This document shows, piece after piece, positions 11,716-25,500 of a stretch of 64,000 nucleotides of DNA (position 1 is its first letter; each line of letters starts with the position of its first letter). The stretch is from positions 878,001 to 942,000 of the forward strand of contig JAKJHU010000076.1 of NCBI GenBank assembly GCA_022316685.1, given 5' to 3'. The stretch comes from Progne subis subis (lineage: Eukaryota > Chordata > Aves > Passeriformes > Hirundinidae). The notes under the pieces are model-generated. The model ran no database searches and was not told where the DNA came from. It worked only from the letters and a program-made list of their open reading frames with translations. Made by a program: the position numbers and the translations under genes.

Positions 11716-13567
11716 TCAATTACTTGTCCCTTAATGGATATTATGTCAGTTGAAAATGATACTTTAAAAAGAGTATCTGTAGATGGATTCTTTAAAAACT
11801 GAGGCCAACTAAAGATTTTAACTGTAAAAATACAACACCTATCTCTTTACTAACATGTAATTTTCTCAGGCACCCACTAGGAAAAACCATTATTTAAATT
11901 TACTTATTTTTATAAATATATGTAACTTCCTCTCCTCCAAGAAAAAATGTAGTTATCAATTACAACTAATGAGCATGTTTCTCTGAAACTGTGAGAAACA
12001 CAAAATATTAAAATACTCTGTTTGTAATGCCTTAGTAACATTGCAAAAAGCTTGTCACATTGTATGAAACAATTTCTTGGCCAGAGAAAAAGTGATCCGA
12101 AGTTTTTCTTTCATTTATTCCTCAACTTTGAGACTCCAGTCATTATGAGATTTGTGTTATTCTTGTCCTTTTGGCAGACTGTCAGGAAGGAGTCAATACT
12201 ATTAATAGCAAGAGCTACAACAAAAGTTCAAAAGTGAACAAATCTTTTAATAGACTGAGACTGCTTTGTTTATAATTGGTTCAAAACCTTTCAGAAGGAG
12301 AACTCACACTACTGCAGTACTGGATATTAAATCTTTAAAGTCAATATGGAAATCACCAACAGAAAGAGAAAGGGAGGAAAAGGGGTGCTGAAAATAGTGA
12401 ACATCAGGTTATCAAAGTTGTCAAAGTACTTAATATCAGATTTTATAAGCATGTACAGAAATTTAAAGGACTCCAGCATTTGTACACACCGCTGGAGAAC
12501 ATTAGAATTTATGCCTTGTAGCACTGCAGTATGAAAGGAAAACAAGAGTCAGCAAAAGGTGTTCAGAAGACAAAATTGAAAGGATCTATTTTTTCTGATT
12601 TTTTGACAGTCAAAAGTAGGAGCAAACTATGAGTAAAATACATCTGAAGCTCTTTTGGAGAATTTACTCAAATATTAAATTCAATAAGCAGTCAAATTTA
12701 CATTCTGGGAGTCTTTGGATTAATAGCATATCTTTACCCTTGTCAGAAAGTGCCAATCCAAACAGGAACCAAACAAATTAAGACTTCATAACCACCTCTC
12801 TTTCAAGAATTTCAGCATTTCCTAATAGATCAGGCTCCACAAAATATCTAAATTCTTTCTTGAATTAACTTTGATTTTATTTTTATTTTCTTTTACAAAT
12901 TTTTCTTCTGAAAGGAGTAATTTGGATTTGCCTTAAAGATGAAAGTAAGGCAATCATCTTGAAAGAAATCACAGAGGAGTTACCTAGAAACTACAACCCT
13001 GTGGATGGGTTAGATATCTTTATGACTTAGTTTATGCATGAGGTCAACCAAAATAATCATTCTGGTCCTTTCAATATTATTAGCTACTGTTCTGCTAGGA
13101 GAGGTCCTTTGCTCTTTTGTTACTTTCAAATGAACTTGAAGCCTGATCTTAGAATCCCCTTTTCTGAATGTTTCACAGTTGCCTGCCTGGAACAGAGTGA
13201 GACTGCCTTCTAGGTGGAAAGCTCTACCTGGCAGGCTTGTTCTAGCAGTGTACCTCACTTGTACATCAGGGAAGTGCTAGTTCAGTAGATCTTTGAACAA
13301 TAGAAATAACTGCAAGTGCTACAAATGTTTACTTTCATGAGCTTCATGCTCTGCATTATACTTACTCTCTGGAATTGCTGTTCAGTCCTTTAGAAACCTA
13401 GTGGGTTCACAATCTTCAGTTTTTATTTCTTGGTTTTATTCTGGTCTCTCTTCATGGCATGGGAAGGCATTGCAGCAGTACCCTCTCATTCTGCCTCCTG
13501 CACCAGAACCGTAATGATTTGGAGAAAGGAACTACATTTTTTTTTCCTCCTTCAGTAACTGTGGTAG
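11716..13567. other. non-coding DNA, nothing recognised
   Basis: AT-rich, repeat-poor sequence. No coding frame with splice context and no interspersed repeat recognised. Confidence 0.55.
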
Positions 13568-14280
13568 TGTGCTTTTGATGAGTTATTGTTAAGTTATTCT
13601 CCCAATGGTTTATCTCTGATATCCCCCTGATATGTGTGGTTTTACCCAAAGTTTGTCCTCCCTGACCCAGCTGTCATTCACCTCCTAGATCCACCTGTTA
13701 CCCCATTTACATGATGCCAATCCTTCCTAGTCACTGCCCGTATTTCCAGAAGGTACCCTGTCAATCCTAAGCCCCACCTGGGAATTCCCCTTTTTCTCCA
13801 CACCCCTTGGCCCATGGGACCCTTTCCATTCCTCTTGCCTTCCCTATAGGTTATCAGACTGTGAGTCTCTCCTTACTCCCCTCCCCATTGTATCCCTGAT
13901 TGACTGGGATCCTCCCCCTGTTCCTCCCCCATTTAAAAGACTGTGCAAGTGCAGGTTTTTGGTTTTTCACTGCTGCACTCCTTGGAAATAAATCCTTTGA
14001 GATGCATGCAAGAAACCCCTCCCTGTTCTTTATTCCAATCCACAGTGCATCGTAATCGATTTCTGTTGAGAGCAGCCCGGCTGCTGTGGTATTCAGCAAC
14101 TCTGCTCCACCACCACTCGAGCCCAATCCACACCCTGGAGTGGCCAGGCTTGGTGCAGTGCCAGGGTGTGCAGGCTAGCTGCGGTTACTCTGGCTTTGTG
14201 CCAAGTAGCGTGGGGAATTTCCTTAGATTTGAAATTCTATGCAACGGGGCATATAATTTAATCCTACGCCACCAACTTCA
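13568..14280 (+). mobile_element. probable solo LTR, plus strand
   Basis: A C/T-rich, GC-elevated block of about 713 bp with LTR anatomy: a pyrimidine-rich U3, a TATA-like TTTAAAA at 13932-13938, AATAAA at 13987-13992, then a GC-rich R/U5-like part ending in CA at 14280. If it starts TGTGCTTTTG at 13568, the ends are TG...CA and are flanked by GTAG on both sides (13564-13567 and 14281-14284), a possible 4-bp duplication. AACTGTG also recurs outside (13557-13563 and 14286-14292), so the exact ends are uncertain. No retroviral coding sequence is next to it. Confidence 0.6.
13987..13992 (+). promoter_or_regulatory. LTR polyadenylation signal AATAAA
   Basis: It lies about 50 bp downstream of a TTTAAAA box, the spacing of a compact retroviral U3-R unit, and supports the LTR call at 13568-14280. 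Confidence 0.5.
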
Positions 14281-14284
14281 GTAG

Positions 14285-17183
14285 AAACTGTGACCTCTAG
14301 AATACCTAGGACCAAAGAGAGTTCTTTACACTGTGCTGTTAGCAGTAAAGAGATTTTTCAAATTAATGGGATGCAAGCCACAAACAACATTACTTAACAT
14401 TCACAGTGGGAAAAGTAAGAGTAGAAATTTGATTTACATACAATAGAGTTTCAGTTAAAGTCTCAGTTCTTCCAGAGTTGAAAATCAGTGCTGTCATTGG
14501 GCCTGTAAATTCCTAGTGACTGAAAGTGCCAGAAACATCAGACAATATTGTTATTTCATTTAAAGATTTGTTCGTTAGACATACCCAGCTGGACTATGGT
14601 CATTTAGAATTCACAGCTTTCTGTTAAAAAAACTAGCATAGGACTCCACTGCATACCTGGCATCATTCTATTTTATTTATTTTGAATAATAACTCAACTT
14701 TAAAAACAATTGTGGATTTTCTCAGGTTGATTATTTCCTTTTAACTCTCCTGTCTTTTTCTTCTCCAGTACCACAAGCTCTGCAACTGCCAAACTGGACC
14801 TTTGACCCATGTTTTAAAAACAAGAGTAGGAATTTCCTCTAAGGAAGATGTCAGCAGCTACATGTAAATCAGCCTGCCAGATGCAGTGCCATTCAGGGAG
14901 TACTAGAGCAAGCAGCTTTCCCTCCAAGGCAGAGAGATATCTTAGCAATGTGACTCAAGGACAAAAGGACATGGCAAATGCAATAACTCCAAATATAATC
15001 TACCAGCAGTCTAAAACCTTTTAATAGTTGGAAGCTGCTCCCTATCCTGGGGAAGTTTTTTTTTTTTTTCTTTTTCTAGATGGCAAAATCTGTTGATAAG
15101 GCAGTCAGCTTTGCTATCACAATTTCAAGCTAAGAAAAAAATTTGCAATAATAGAGAATGTTAAAATATTTCATTGGGCTCTCTCTGTGTGAGACTATGA
15201 ATAGTGCATCGTGATGTGTGTCCTTTTATTTCCATTCCCCGAAGGGAGAACAGGCAAGTATTCCATTCAGATAGATCACTGATTAATGCTCACAGCTCTC
15301 GGCATTCACTGGCTTCAGGAGTTGTTTATTGAAAATATGTAGCTGAGTCTCAAAGCCAACAACATTTCCCCAGGGTGCCCATTAAGCAGAAGGGCAGCAC
15401 AGTTGTAAACAATCTACTTTGTAAAGTCAAAGAATTTGATAGAAAAGACATCTAAATAATATTTAGTAAATATTTCATATTTTGCAATGTGTAGCTTGCA
15501 GGAAGAAAGAAAAAATGGGAAGAAAAAAATTTAAAAATAGTTATTCAAGAGAAAAATATCTCTCTAATCATAATCTAGAAATGACTCTCTAATAGTAATC
15601 TATTAATGTTTTTTTCTCTAAATGCAATGCATCGTAAAATCCCAGTCGGTGCCAGTGGATGAGAATGGGTTCCATAGGTGAGCAAGGAGAAATAGAGCCC
15701 AGTAACAGCAGGCCAAAGAGAGGAAAATGTGTATTGGGAAGGTACTGTGTAAGGGCTTCCCCAGGAGTGATAAAACTGTGCTAAACCCAGTAGAACTGAT
15801 AAAGTCAGGACAAGAAGAACATGACGCTTCTGTGGAAAATCAAAAGCACACATGGGGACCCACTGTGGCTCTGTGCCACATGGCCACTGGCTGATGTGCA
15901 CATATAAAGACTATAGGAGAGATTCTGTACCAACAGGCCCCCAAGGGCCTCTCTTAACAGCTCCCTAGGAGGTCCTGGCACATCTCAGCCAGCCCCACTG
16001 CTTTAGGGAAGCACCCAAAAGGCATCACCCCCTGAGGCTGATCTCCCTGCTGTTTCTTCATTCTGGTAGCTGGGAAGGAGTATGAGAAGATGACAATGAA
16101 CTATGTGAGTGCATAAGTGTGCTGTAATATTTTCTGTTAAAAGCAAGAACTTGAGTCTATCATTAATAACAGTTTAATGCATAATGTAATCTGTGCCTCC
16201 CTTCTCTTCCAGTTCCCTATTAGACAGAGGAATTAACAATCGATACATGCTAAGAGAAATAGCGGAGGAGGAGGAAATACAGCATCACTTACAGGTGCTA
16301 CAGGGTCCAATAAACAAATTGTGGGTCTAAAAATTAGGCAAGAAAAGATGTTTTGAGAAGCAAGCATGGATAGACAACTGTGCTTTATTTGTAAGAACAT
16401 TAGGTTCTCTGAAACTAGTATATTTCTTTCATATTTTGTATAGTTGCAACAAGATACCTAAACGTATCTTTCTCCTTCACCCTTTGCACAACATTCTCTT
16501 AAAAAAATTCTAGAGCAGAGAGCTTGTCTTTCCAAGTGCTTGCAAAGAATTTATCTCTACACTATAAAATAAGGCTGAAGCAGATGAAAGTGGAAAATTT
16601 TAAACAGGAATGTGTTAGCATCCATCCTCAATTTTGCATCACCTTGATGCATTAAAATTGAATTTTATAGAATCGCTGCTCTCTCTGTTAATTTTAACGC
16701 TCTTGTCTTATGTAGAGCTCATCAATGTATGCTAAATGTTAATTAAGGAGAACAATTTGTCTGAACAACTGTAGCTTTAGAAACATCTCTTTCTAAGAGT
16801 GATAATTAAATCATAGAGACATAACTTTGTTTTCTCTCTATTTGTTTTTATATGCCTCAGCAACCAACTCTGATTTGGTGAAGTATACTAAGGCAAAACT
16901 CTCACTTTATTAAAAGCACAATTGGTTTTGGTTTTGTTTTTATTGCTGTTGTTTATATTATGTTGCTTCTAAGCTGAAAAATAATGAATTACATTTGTAA
17001 AAAATCTGACATTTTTACGCTTTTAATAATATATTAGCAAACTTTCAACATCCATAGTATTAATTGTTTTAACTATTAGAGCTGATAAAATTTAACACAA
17101 GTCTACTGGCCTTAACTTTGCATAATTGTTTGCTAAAATGTGCATGCAGCTTCTCCTTTACTCTCATGGTTTGTTTTGTGTTT

Positions 17184-17215
<32 letters not shown>

Positions 17216-18666
17216 GTTTTTAATAATGTACAGTCTAAAGAGCTTTATTTCATCAAATTAAAAAAGAATAATTAAATCCCCCAAACAAACCAAACAGCAG
17301 AAACAACAAGAACAAAAAAAAAAAATGATTAGCAGCATAAAAAACTGAAAAATTGTCTGTATATTAATTGTCAAATTTATTATAATTTCTGAGAATGAAT
17401 TTATTTTAAATCTTGTATTGAAATCCAAAATCAGTGTAGTTTCTCATAGCTTCAAATTTCATTGCAAATCCCTGATATCTCAAAATGTAAAGTAATGCAT
17501 ATTAAAAATTAACACTTGTTTTTAGGGTTCTATTAAACATTAATGTTGCATCTGAAATTTAGATACAGTTCTTAGAGTGTACATATTTAACCTGACAAGA
17601 TCTTCATGTCAATTGTAAACAGCCTGTACTGAATTACTGTGAGGAAAATATTAATCTCCAGTCAGTCACCCACTGCTGATAGAGATGTCACTCAGGCAGT
17701 ACTACAAATTGACTGAAAGAGGAACATGAAACTTTGTGTCCCAAATGTGTGCCAAATGTGGTCTGGACCTGGTGTCAGACCAGAATTTTCATCCTGAACA
17801 TGAGACTATGTTTCTGTAATCATGAGGTAAAGATCTCAGTGCTAAGAGATAATCTCAAGGTCTCTCTACTCTACTAAATCCAAAGAGCCAAGGAAGGGGT
17901 TCAGACATTGGCACATATGTCTTGCTTTTTTTTCACATGTTCTTCTGCATGGTTATATTTCATGTGACTTTGGACAATCCCAGGAAATGCCTGAACACCA
18001 GAAACTGTTTTCACAGAAAGTACAGGTGAGACAAGTGTGTCCAGGAGGCTGTTCTGTGACATACACTTTCTAGAAGTGACATAAACCAAGACCTGGAACA
18101 TTTAATCTGGCAAATTCATGTGCCAATTTCTATAAGAATCTGTTTGCTTTTTCTGCTGCTTCTCAGTTAGAGCAATGACCATCCTGAGCCTCTGGCGCTT
18201 GTTGACAGAAGTGTCAGTGTTCCCAGAAAAGGTACAGTTGCCTTAGATGGTGATAAAATTTTAAGAGATGCAGCATAACAGATCAGAATGGAGAAAAAAT
18301 GTGCATAATTTCTGGTGTTTTTGTTCATGAGAATGGTTTGTGCTCTTAGTTAAGTAGGAATATATTTACCAGAGGTATAAATCTCTTTTGTTAATCTCTA
18401 CACTCAGTGTAGTCAATGTAATATTAGTGAAAGGCTTAGTCACTTGGATTACTTTATTTCTTTTGGGTTAACTTCATTCAATTAATTCATTACTTGTCAT
18501 TGCACATTTTCCCATCTCAATGTTTCAGTGTGTTAGTCGTTAACTCTCTCTGAAAAAAAATCCTGCAAAATTATCCAGTTGTAGATATGACGAACACCTG
18601 TCTTGATTGTGTTTACAGTTTAAGGTTCATAGCATCATAGTAATAAGAAATCAGAGAAACATAAAT
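14285..18666. other. AT-rich non-coding DNA, no gene seen
   Basis: About 4.4 kb with no recognised interspersed repeat. It includes T14 at 15056-15069, the (TTTTG)n tract at 17170-17222, an A/C-rich patch at 17280-17325 and a homeodomain-motif-rich stretch around 16640-16840. A 108-codon minus-strand frame at 15575-15901 has no splice context or recognisable domain. Confidence 0.55.
17170..17222 (+). repeat. (TTTTG)n microsatellite
   Basis: Five to six TTTTG units framed by longer T runs. Confidence 0.9.
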
Positions 18667-18671
18667 GCATA

Positions 18672-19279
18672 TGTCATGGTTGAGCCCCAGCTGGCAGACA
18701 AGCCCCATGCAGCTGCTTGCCACTCCTTCCCCAGAGGAACTGGGGAGAGAATTGGAAGGATAGAAGCTGGAAAACTCATGGGGTGAGATAAAGACCATTT
18801 AATAGGGAAAGCAAAAGCTGCACAGGGTAGCAAAAGCTACACACACAAGAAAAACAAAGCCCTGCTTCTCAGATGTTCAGCCACCTCCAGGAGAACAGAG
18901 CACCATCTCACCTAAAGTGACTTGGGAAGAGAAATGGTTTCACTCCAAAGGTGCCATCCCCTTCCTCCTTCTTCCCCTCACTTTCTGTACTGAGCATGAT
19001 GCCATGCGGTCTGGAGCATCCCTTTGGGCACTTGGGGTCACCTGTCCTGGCTGTGCCTCCTCCCAACCTCCCCTGCGCCCCAACTTCCTCACCAGCTTAG
19101 CAGTACGGAAAGCAGAAAGGGCCTCGGCTCTGTGTAAGCCCTGCTCAGCAACAACAACAACACCTCTCTATTAACAACATTCCTCTATTATCAACCCTGT
19201 GTTCAGCACAAATCCTAAATACAGCCCCATACCAGCTGCTGTAAAGAAAATCAACTAAACTCTGGTGAAAGACAGAACA
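18672..19279 (-). mobile_element. solo LTR, ERVL-type, minus strand
   Basis: A 608-bp element whose plus strand begins TGTCATGGTTGAGCCCCAGC, a very common avian LTR 3' end read in reverse, and ends GACAGAACA. It carries the usual words 'gagataaagaccatttaatag' (reverse of the R/U5 start) and 'tacagccccataccagctgct' near the 5' end. Flanks GCATA (18667-18671) and GTATA (19280-19284) match at four of five positions, consistent with an aged 5-bp ERVL target duplication. On the minus strand the poly(A) signal is ATTAAA (complement at 18798-18803). No internal retroviral sequence is present. Confidence 0.9.
18798..18803 (-). promoter_or_regulatory. LTR poly(A) signal ATTAAA
   Basis: The plus strand reads TTTAAT. 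It lies near the R/U5 end of the minus-strand LTR, directly before the conserved 'ggtctttatctcac' stretch. Confidence 0.5.
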
Positions 19280-19482
19280 GTATACCATCCCCTCAAATGT
19301 ACAGAGATCTGTTCTTGAAACTTGTTAATTGAACTGAGAAAAAGGATTAAATGGGCTGACAACTTGAGTGCATTTTAATAATTTATTTTGCAATCAGATT
19401 TGGTAAAAACAAATAGATTTGGGTAAGGATGGGCAAAACTAGCTACTAAGATAAAATTAAACAAAGAGCCACTGAAAACCAA

Positions 19483-19528
19483 AACAAATCTAAAGAGTTA
19501 CTCATAACAAATCTAAAGAGTTACACAA
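19483..19528 (+). repeat. 23-bp tandem duplication
   Basis: Two units beginning AACAAATCTAAAGAGTTAC (19483 and 19506), identical over the first 19 bp. Confidence 0.9.
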
Positions 19529-22500
19529 CAAACTTCACTGTTGTTCTGCCTCATAGATGCATTTCACATTTGGCATGCAACTTTATTTTCACCTTGCTTA
19601 GTTTGGAAATGTAAAAACTGCCATTGAAGAGAAAAATAAAAAGTAAAAGAAAAAGAAAAAAAAAATTAAGACTTTTTATTCAAAAGCTGAGAGAAACCAG
19701 AAAGGATGGATCTGTTGTTTCTTCTGTATTCTTACTGATAATTCAATTAATTTATTTATAAAGAAAATAAATAATTTATAATTTAATATCTTTACCTCAA
19801 AAAGTAATAACACAAGAAAATCATTATTCTGTCTAGCATGTTTTTAGGTTCCTTCTTCCCTCTACTTCTTCACCTTTAAAGCATCTAATTACTGTCTTGT
19901 TCAATATGAGTTGCATTGTGATTGTGATTCCACTGTGTTTTCAAAACTGTGTGAAAGCACACGAGGGCAAAAGAACAGGATCTGTGAACATGTCACTCCA
20001 GCTGATAACCTTTCAAGAGGAAAGCTGCATGTGGGGGAAGTATTTTTTCCATTTTACCTCTGGATGCTTGCACTAATAATTGACAGAACTGCTTTGAGTT
20101 AATTTTCCTTGTAAAAAAATGTAAACTGAGTCTGGATTATGCTCCTTTGAATAATATTTACTCCTGTACCACCTCCATTTGAAACACTAGTAATGCCTCT
20201 CTCTGCTGTAAGCAGCCCTTTGTGTAGTTTATATGTATAGATTTTTGTTATGATTTTAGAATTTAAACAGAAGGTGAGATGTTGTGTTTCTGAGGCTTTG
20301 ATAGTGAGAAGAACTTTAGCTGTTTTTCCAAGGAATTCTGGACAGAAAAAATAAATCAGTGTCATAATCAATATTCCTGATTGAAGACTGACTATACCTT
20401 TGGCCTTCTGTCATACTCTGCTCTTTTCCTTATGTCAAACCCTCCTGTCACAGCAGGGCTATATTGAAGAAGCACTAAAGACCACTCTGGGATGTGTACA
20501 CTTTGCTGCAGCAGCAGACTGGAAGGTGTCTCCCTCAAGCCACAGCAAAAGCAATGGATAGAAGAAAGAGATAAGTAGAGGTGAGGAGAAGATAACTGGG
20601 TCCAAGGATCTAATGAAGTCTCAGTCCCATAAACTGGCTGAAGTAATTTGTTTCTGGAAGAAGAAATCTGCCACTGCTTCTGCATCAGACAGAAATTCCA
20701 TCGATATCTGAAGGGGATTCCAGCCCATTTCATCTCTGAGGTAGAGATTTCCTTCCCTGTAATTTTGCCACTCTATGTTACTGTCTGCTTTGTCAGTGAT
20801 AATACTGACCTGGGATCTAAGCTTACACCTCTTGAGACAAGACTCAGTCTTATTCTTCTATTGCAGATATAGTAACATGTAGCTGCTTTCAGGATTTTTC
20901 ATGACTTCCCACTTGTAGGCACAACCAAGGATTGTATTAATGACAATGGTATGAAAGACCCTGAGGGGAGTGGGGAGAGTTACAAGGACATTTTTTATAT
21001 TTTGGTTCCTTCATAACTTAGAACAAGCTCATTTAACAATCCCTGGGTTTCAAAATAACTTTGCTACAAACTCTTTCCTCATGTATTTTACATCCATTTT
21101 TGTAGTTATTAGAACAGTAATTTTAAAGCTACCTGTTTTCTGTTTCATTTAATATTTATTGGTTTTGTTGAGAGTTTTTTAAATCACTTTCCATGGAAGA
21201 AGTTTAACTGCTTTTTGTGCTAATCAAGTTAAACCAAAGGAGAAGAACATAAACCAAAAACCTTTCTTAATTTCTTACAGTAAAATAAAAGGAAGGTAGA
21301 AATCCTAATAAATAGTCTGTGGAACATAACAACACTCTATTGCAAACCAACATGACAACAAAGTTGTGATATCTTAATTTCTGGAAGAAAAATTGCATAC
21401 TTAAGTCTCTAATTCACTAAATTACATCAATGATTTCAAACTGTAGGTGTGTCTGTCAGTAAGTGTGTGTGCATCAGTTCTCTTACAGCTCTTAATTGTT
21501 TCTGGCCAGGAATTCTTTAGAAGTTCACTATTAATGAAAATAAGATTTTTCTAATTCCCTCAGGTTAGGCAACTGCCCCCCTGGGAAGAATAGCACTGAT
21601 CTCTAAAAAGAAGATAAACAATCAATATATTAAAAGCCAAAACTGATTGTCAGAGATTGCAAATAGAAAAGCTTTGTCTGCACATAACTTACACCCGGAA
21701 TGATAAGTGAACAAATCTAGAGTTGTCTGAATATTTTGGCAATGTCTTGAATCATGTTAGCATAGCATCACAAAACTTTCCTGTCAACACTCCACCAAAA
21801 CTTTCATTGCCAAAAGAAATAGTGAAAAATTGTACAGCTATGTTTTTATAATTAATGGAAGTTATTTCCCTATAAAGATAAAATATCTTGAATTTTCCAT
21901 GTGATGGTTGATACTATGGTCTATAATACAGAACTTGGAATCTAAGTAAAAGGTGATATCAAATTAAGTATGTAAAGCACAGTAGAAAACAAAATGGATA
22001 AACCTGGTACTCATCTTCTTCCTCAGAAGAACAAAACTGAATAGGACACTCAGCATTTGAGAATAAGAGTGGAACACTTTATACGTGCTGCACCATCTGA
22101 AAGATGCTATCAATGCTAAATGGTAACATCTGGCAAGAATAACTTGCCACTTTGTAGCCATATAAACTGAAATTTGGATAAATGAAAAAATATATAAAAT
22201 TATGCTAAGAAAACCAGGGTAAGTAGCTCCCCAACAACACTTCCAGGAAAAGGATCAATAAATCTCTAAAACAAATGACAAAAACCAGGTAAAAATCTGC
22301 TGTGAAAACATAGTAAAGCACTTTATCAACTTAACAAGATTCTAAGTGATGAATTTATATTAGCTAAAGGATATACGCACAAAAAAATTAGAAAGACTAC
22401 AAAGGACATACACTATGACATAGATTTGTGTACTTTTCTAAGCTTACTCTTCATTTTTATATGAAGTCCAAGTTTCTTGTCTTCACTTTCAAAACACTAT

Positions 22501-25500
22501 TCACAGCATAACTTCCTCTTGTTTCAGACTTCTAATCTATAGAGTAAATTCTCTGGTATTTCTCCAGTCCATCTCTCTTGTATACACATGAGACAATTGA
22601 AAAAAACCCCACATTTGTCTCAGCTCCATCCTTTGCTCAGATATGGAGGACTTCTGTGCAAATGCTGTGAAAAAAAATAATGTTCTTCTCCTCCTTATTT
22701 CCCAGGGTGGGATAAATTCTATCAACAACAATCCTTACAGACACTAAACTACTTTTTCTTAAACATCTTTGATATTATCTTATTAAAAAAAAAAGTAATC
22801 AAGAAAAATTCCTTATTTACTTTACCACTTTGTGTCACAGAGAATGTACCATTCATTTTTCTTTAGACTTTTATGTCCTTGAAGATTTTTTTATTAACTG
22901 TTCTTGAAACAAGTGAAAATGTATTTTCTATCTTTCAACAAGTGTCATGTTGCTAAGTTTCTTGACTTTTGTTGTTTTTCTCTGTATTAGCTCAGGCCAC
23001 AGCATATCTTTCTTGTAATGCAGGGCCCAAAAGTGGACATGATACAATGTTAAACATTTTGGGGTTTATTTCTACTTTTCTTGTTCTGCGGTGCTTTTTT
23101 TGTTTCTTTTTTATCCCCTTCCTCTCCCTCCCCGTGTCCACCATAAGGTTTACCTGCTTCACAAGAGAATGGAGTTTCTGATTCTTCTTCAATTCATAAT
23201 CTAGTTCATAATGTAACTTAAGAATTTCATTTGTTTTCTAGTTACCTATTACTCCCAAAATATTGTCTCTGAATGTAATTGTTTCTTTCAGCCATTTTCA
23301 AACTGTTTCACTTATATAGACCGGATTCTAATTCCACACTTTGTTGCTCTTACATTTGCTCACAGCTTCTCATCTGCAAAGGCAGTAAGACTATTCTCGA
23401 ATTCATAATTTTATTCTTCATTGAAAACAGTGAATTCATCTAGACTCAGTGCTGACCTTGTAGCATCCTATACATAACCACTCTGGAATGAAATAAGTTT
23501 TTACTCTTGCTTCTTTATTGTTGGTTTGGCTAGAGCTACATTATAGGCACCATATGCCTTATTAACAACAATAAACTAACATTGGATAGATTTTTCTGAC
23601 AACAGAGAGACTAAAATAGGAGGTCAGAAAAACAAAGAAGAAAATAGTACCCAACACTCCGCTTAGCAGGATGGAAGTATGAAAATAAAGGAGGAATCTA
23701 ATAAAATTTCTCATTTCTGAATTCAAATGTTAAATTAGAAATAAAAAAATCAAGATATATGAAGCAAGTGTATTCTCACACCCAGAATAACACGTATGCC
23801 GATTGGAATGCACAAAAATAAATAAAATCAGAAAGTTGGAAAGCTGATACTAAGCAGTTTAAGTAAAAGCTATGTAAGAACATCAAGTCCTTTAACTTTC
23901 CTCTTCAAATAAATAAATTCAACCTTACTATATATTTCTGAGAGCTACAAGTTTTCCAAAGGTATGGAGATAGATATCTAAATGGCTATGAAAATAGACA
24001 CCTCCTATAAAAGGTATTAAAATATATAAATTAATAACAGCTGCTAAGATATGTCAAAGAGTTTTGAAATACTTCTCTTTACTGTTATCTAGCACAAGAG
24101 ATTGAAATATTTTGACTCTGTGTTTCAAATAAAAGTATGGAATCTGTTATAACAGGTGCAGCTTCGGGCATCTGGAGGAAGAAGTGTAACTGCCATTTTA
24201 AAGTCTTTACTGTAACTCAGTTTTGCATGTCTTAACAGCATGTAGATACCTTATTTATACACAGCTACAAATACACAGAGGAATTTTGTTGGTAGCAGAA
24301 GAAACTTCCAAAAGAACAAAAGAAGAAACAAGCCTGAATTCTTCCCTTCCCATCTGGGTCTTGCCGAGGGGCTGCCTTTGATGCTCCCATGAGCTTACAG
24401 CTCGGGAGAACAATAAGCTCTTGTGTCTCACAAGGAAAGAAGGTGAAATTCCTCACTATAAGCACATGCCATCAGAGAAAGGTAGGAAAGGTAGGACATA
24501 GTAGGAGGATATTAACAATTAAAGGGGTGTTAAAAGTGCTTGTCCTCCTCTTGCCAATAAATTTATGGCATTTTTTAGTTCTGGTTCAGCCTCTGTGTTT
24601 TCAGCTCCTTGAAATATACCCTACATATTGTATTAGGAGGTTGAACTGAACTAACTTCTATGAACATTCTGGTTTAGCACTATACTGAAACATCTGTTCT
24701 GTGGTTTATGTCTGCTTTGCCTAGTAAGATCTCTTAATCATAGTATTTTGCTTTTTAAAGGTTTCTTATCAACAATAGGTTTTCACTCAGGAGTCATAGA
24801 ACAATTTTGTCGCACATCCACAGCACCTGGTTAGATAATAATCTGGCAAGCTTCGCTCTTTGTTACTGTGTCTGGACTGCATTGAAGTGAGCTTCACCAT
24901 CCAGGTGGAGTTAAATTAACTATTGAGGTAATAACTGCATTATGGCATTGCATGATTGGCAGCTCACTTCTACAGCGCAGCATTTTGAAGCAATTCAGCT
25001 TTACTAAAGTTATTTTCTAGTTCATGAGAGTTTTCAGCATTATTTTCAATATGCCTTTTCTTAGTTAGATGTCTTCGGGTCCTAAGACCATGTACATTGA
25101 AGTTTGTTTTCATCTGCCCTCTTGAAAGTAGGATTTGATTATATTCTCCATATAACTTATACAATTTCCTGTGAACTAAGTGCACTTAAATTTACCTTTC
25201 CCATAATTTCCTGACATTGTATATTATAAATTGAAACTGGCAAGTGTTCTATTTTTTTTTTTTCATCTATTATGTCTTTAGCCTGCACTTTCTTATTTTA
25301 ATTATGTGCACTTTCTCTGAGCACTGCTTTGAGCATTTCTCTGCATGTTTCAGCCATATTTGCTGTTTAAAGACATTTCTGTGGAGTTAGATCTGTTTCT
25401 TTACAATCCCCCTTGCAGCCTTTAATCACATGTCCCACAAATAAACCTGTCTCTAGTTAGCAAGTCTGATTCCAGCACCGTGTGTGGATGCCAGAGTTCT

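Noticed and set aside
15575..15901. 108-codon minus-strand frame
   Set aside because: No domain, no flanking splice sites and no recognised retroviral or LINE similarity.
24640..24675. Possible CR1 tail ('ggaggttgaactgaactaacttctatg')
   Set aside because: Similarity is limited to a few words with no supporting 5' or 3' CR1 sequence.
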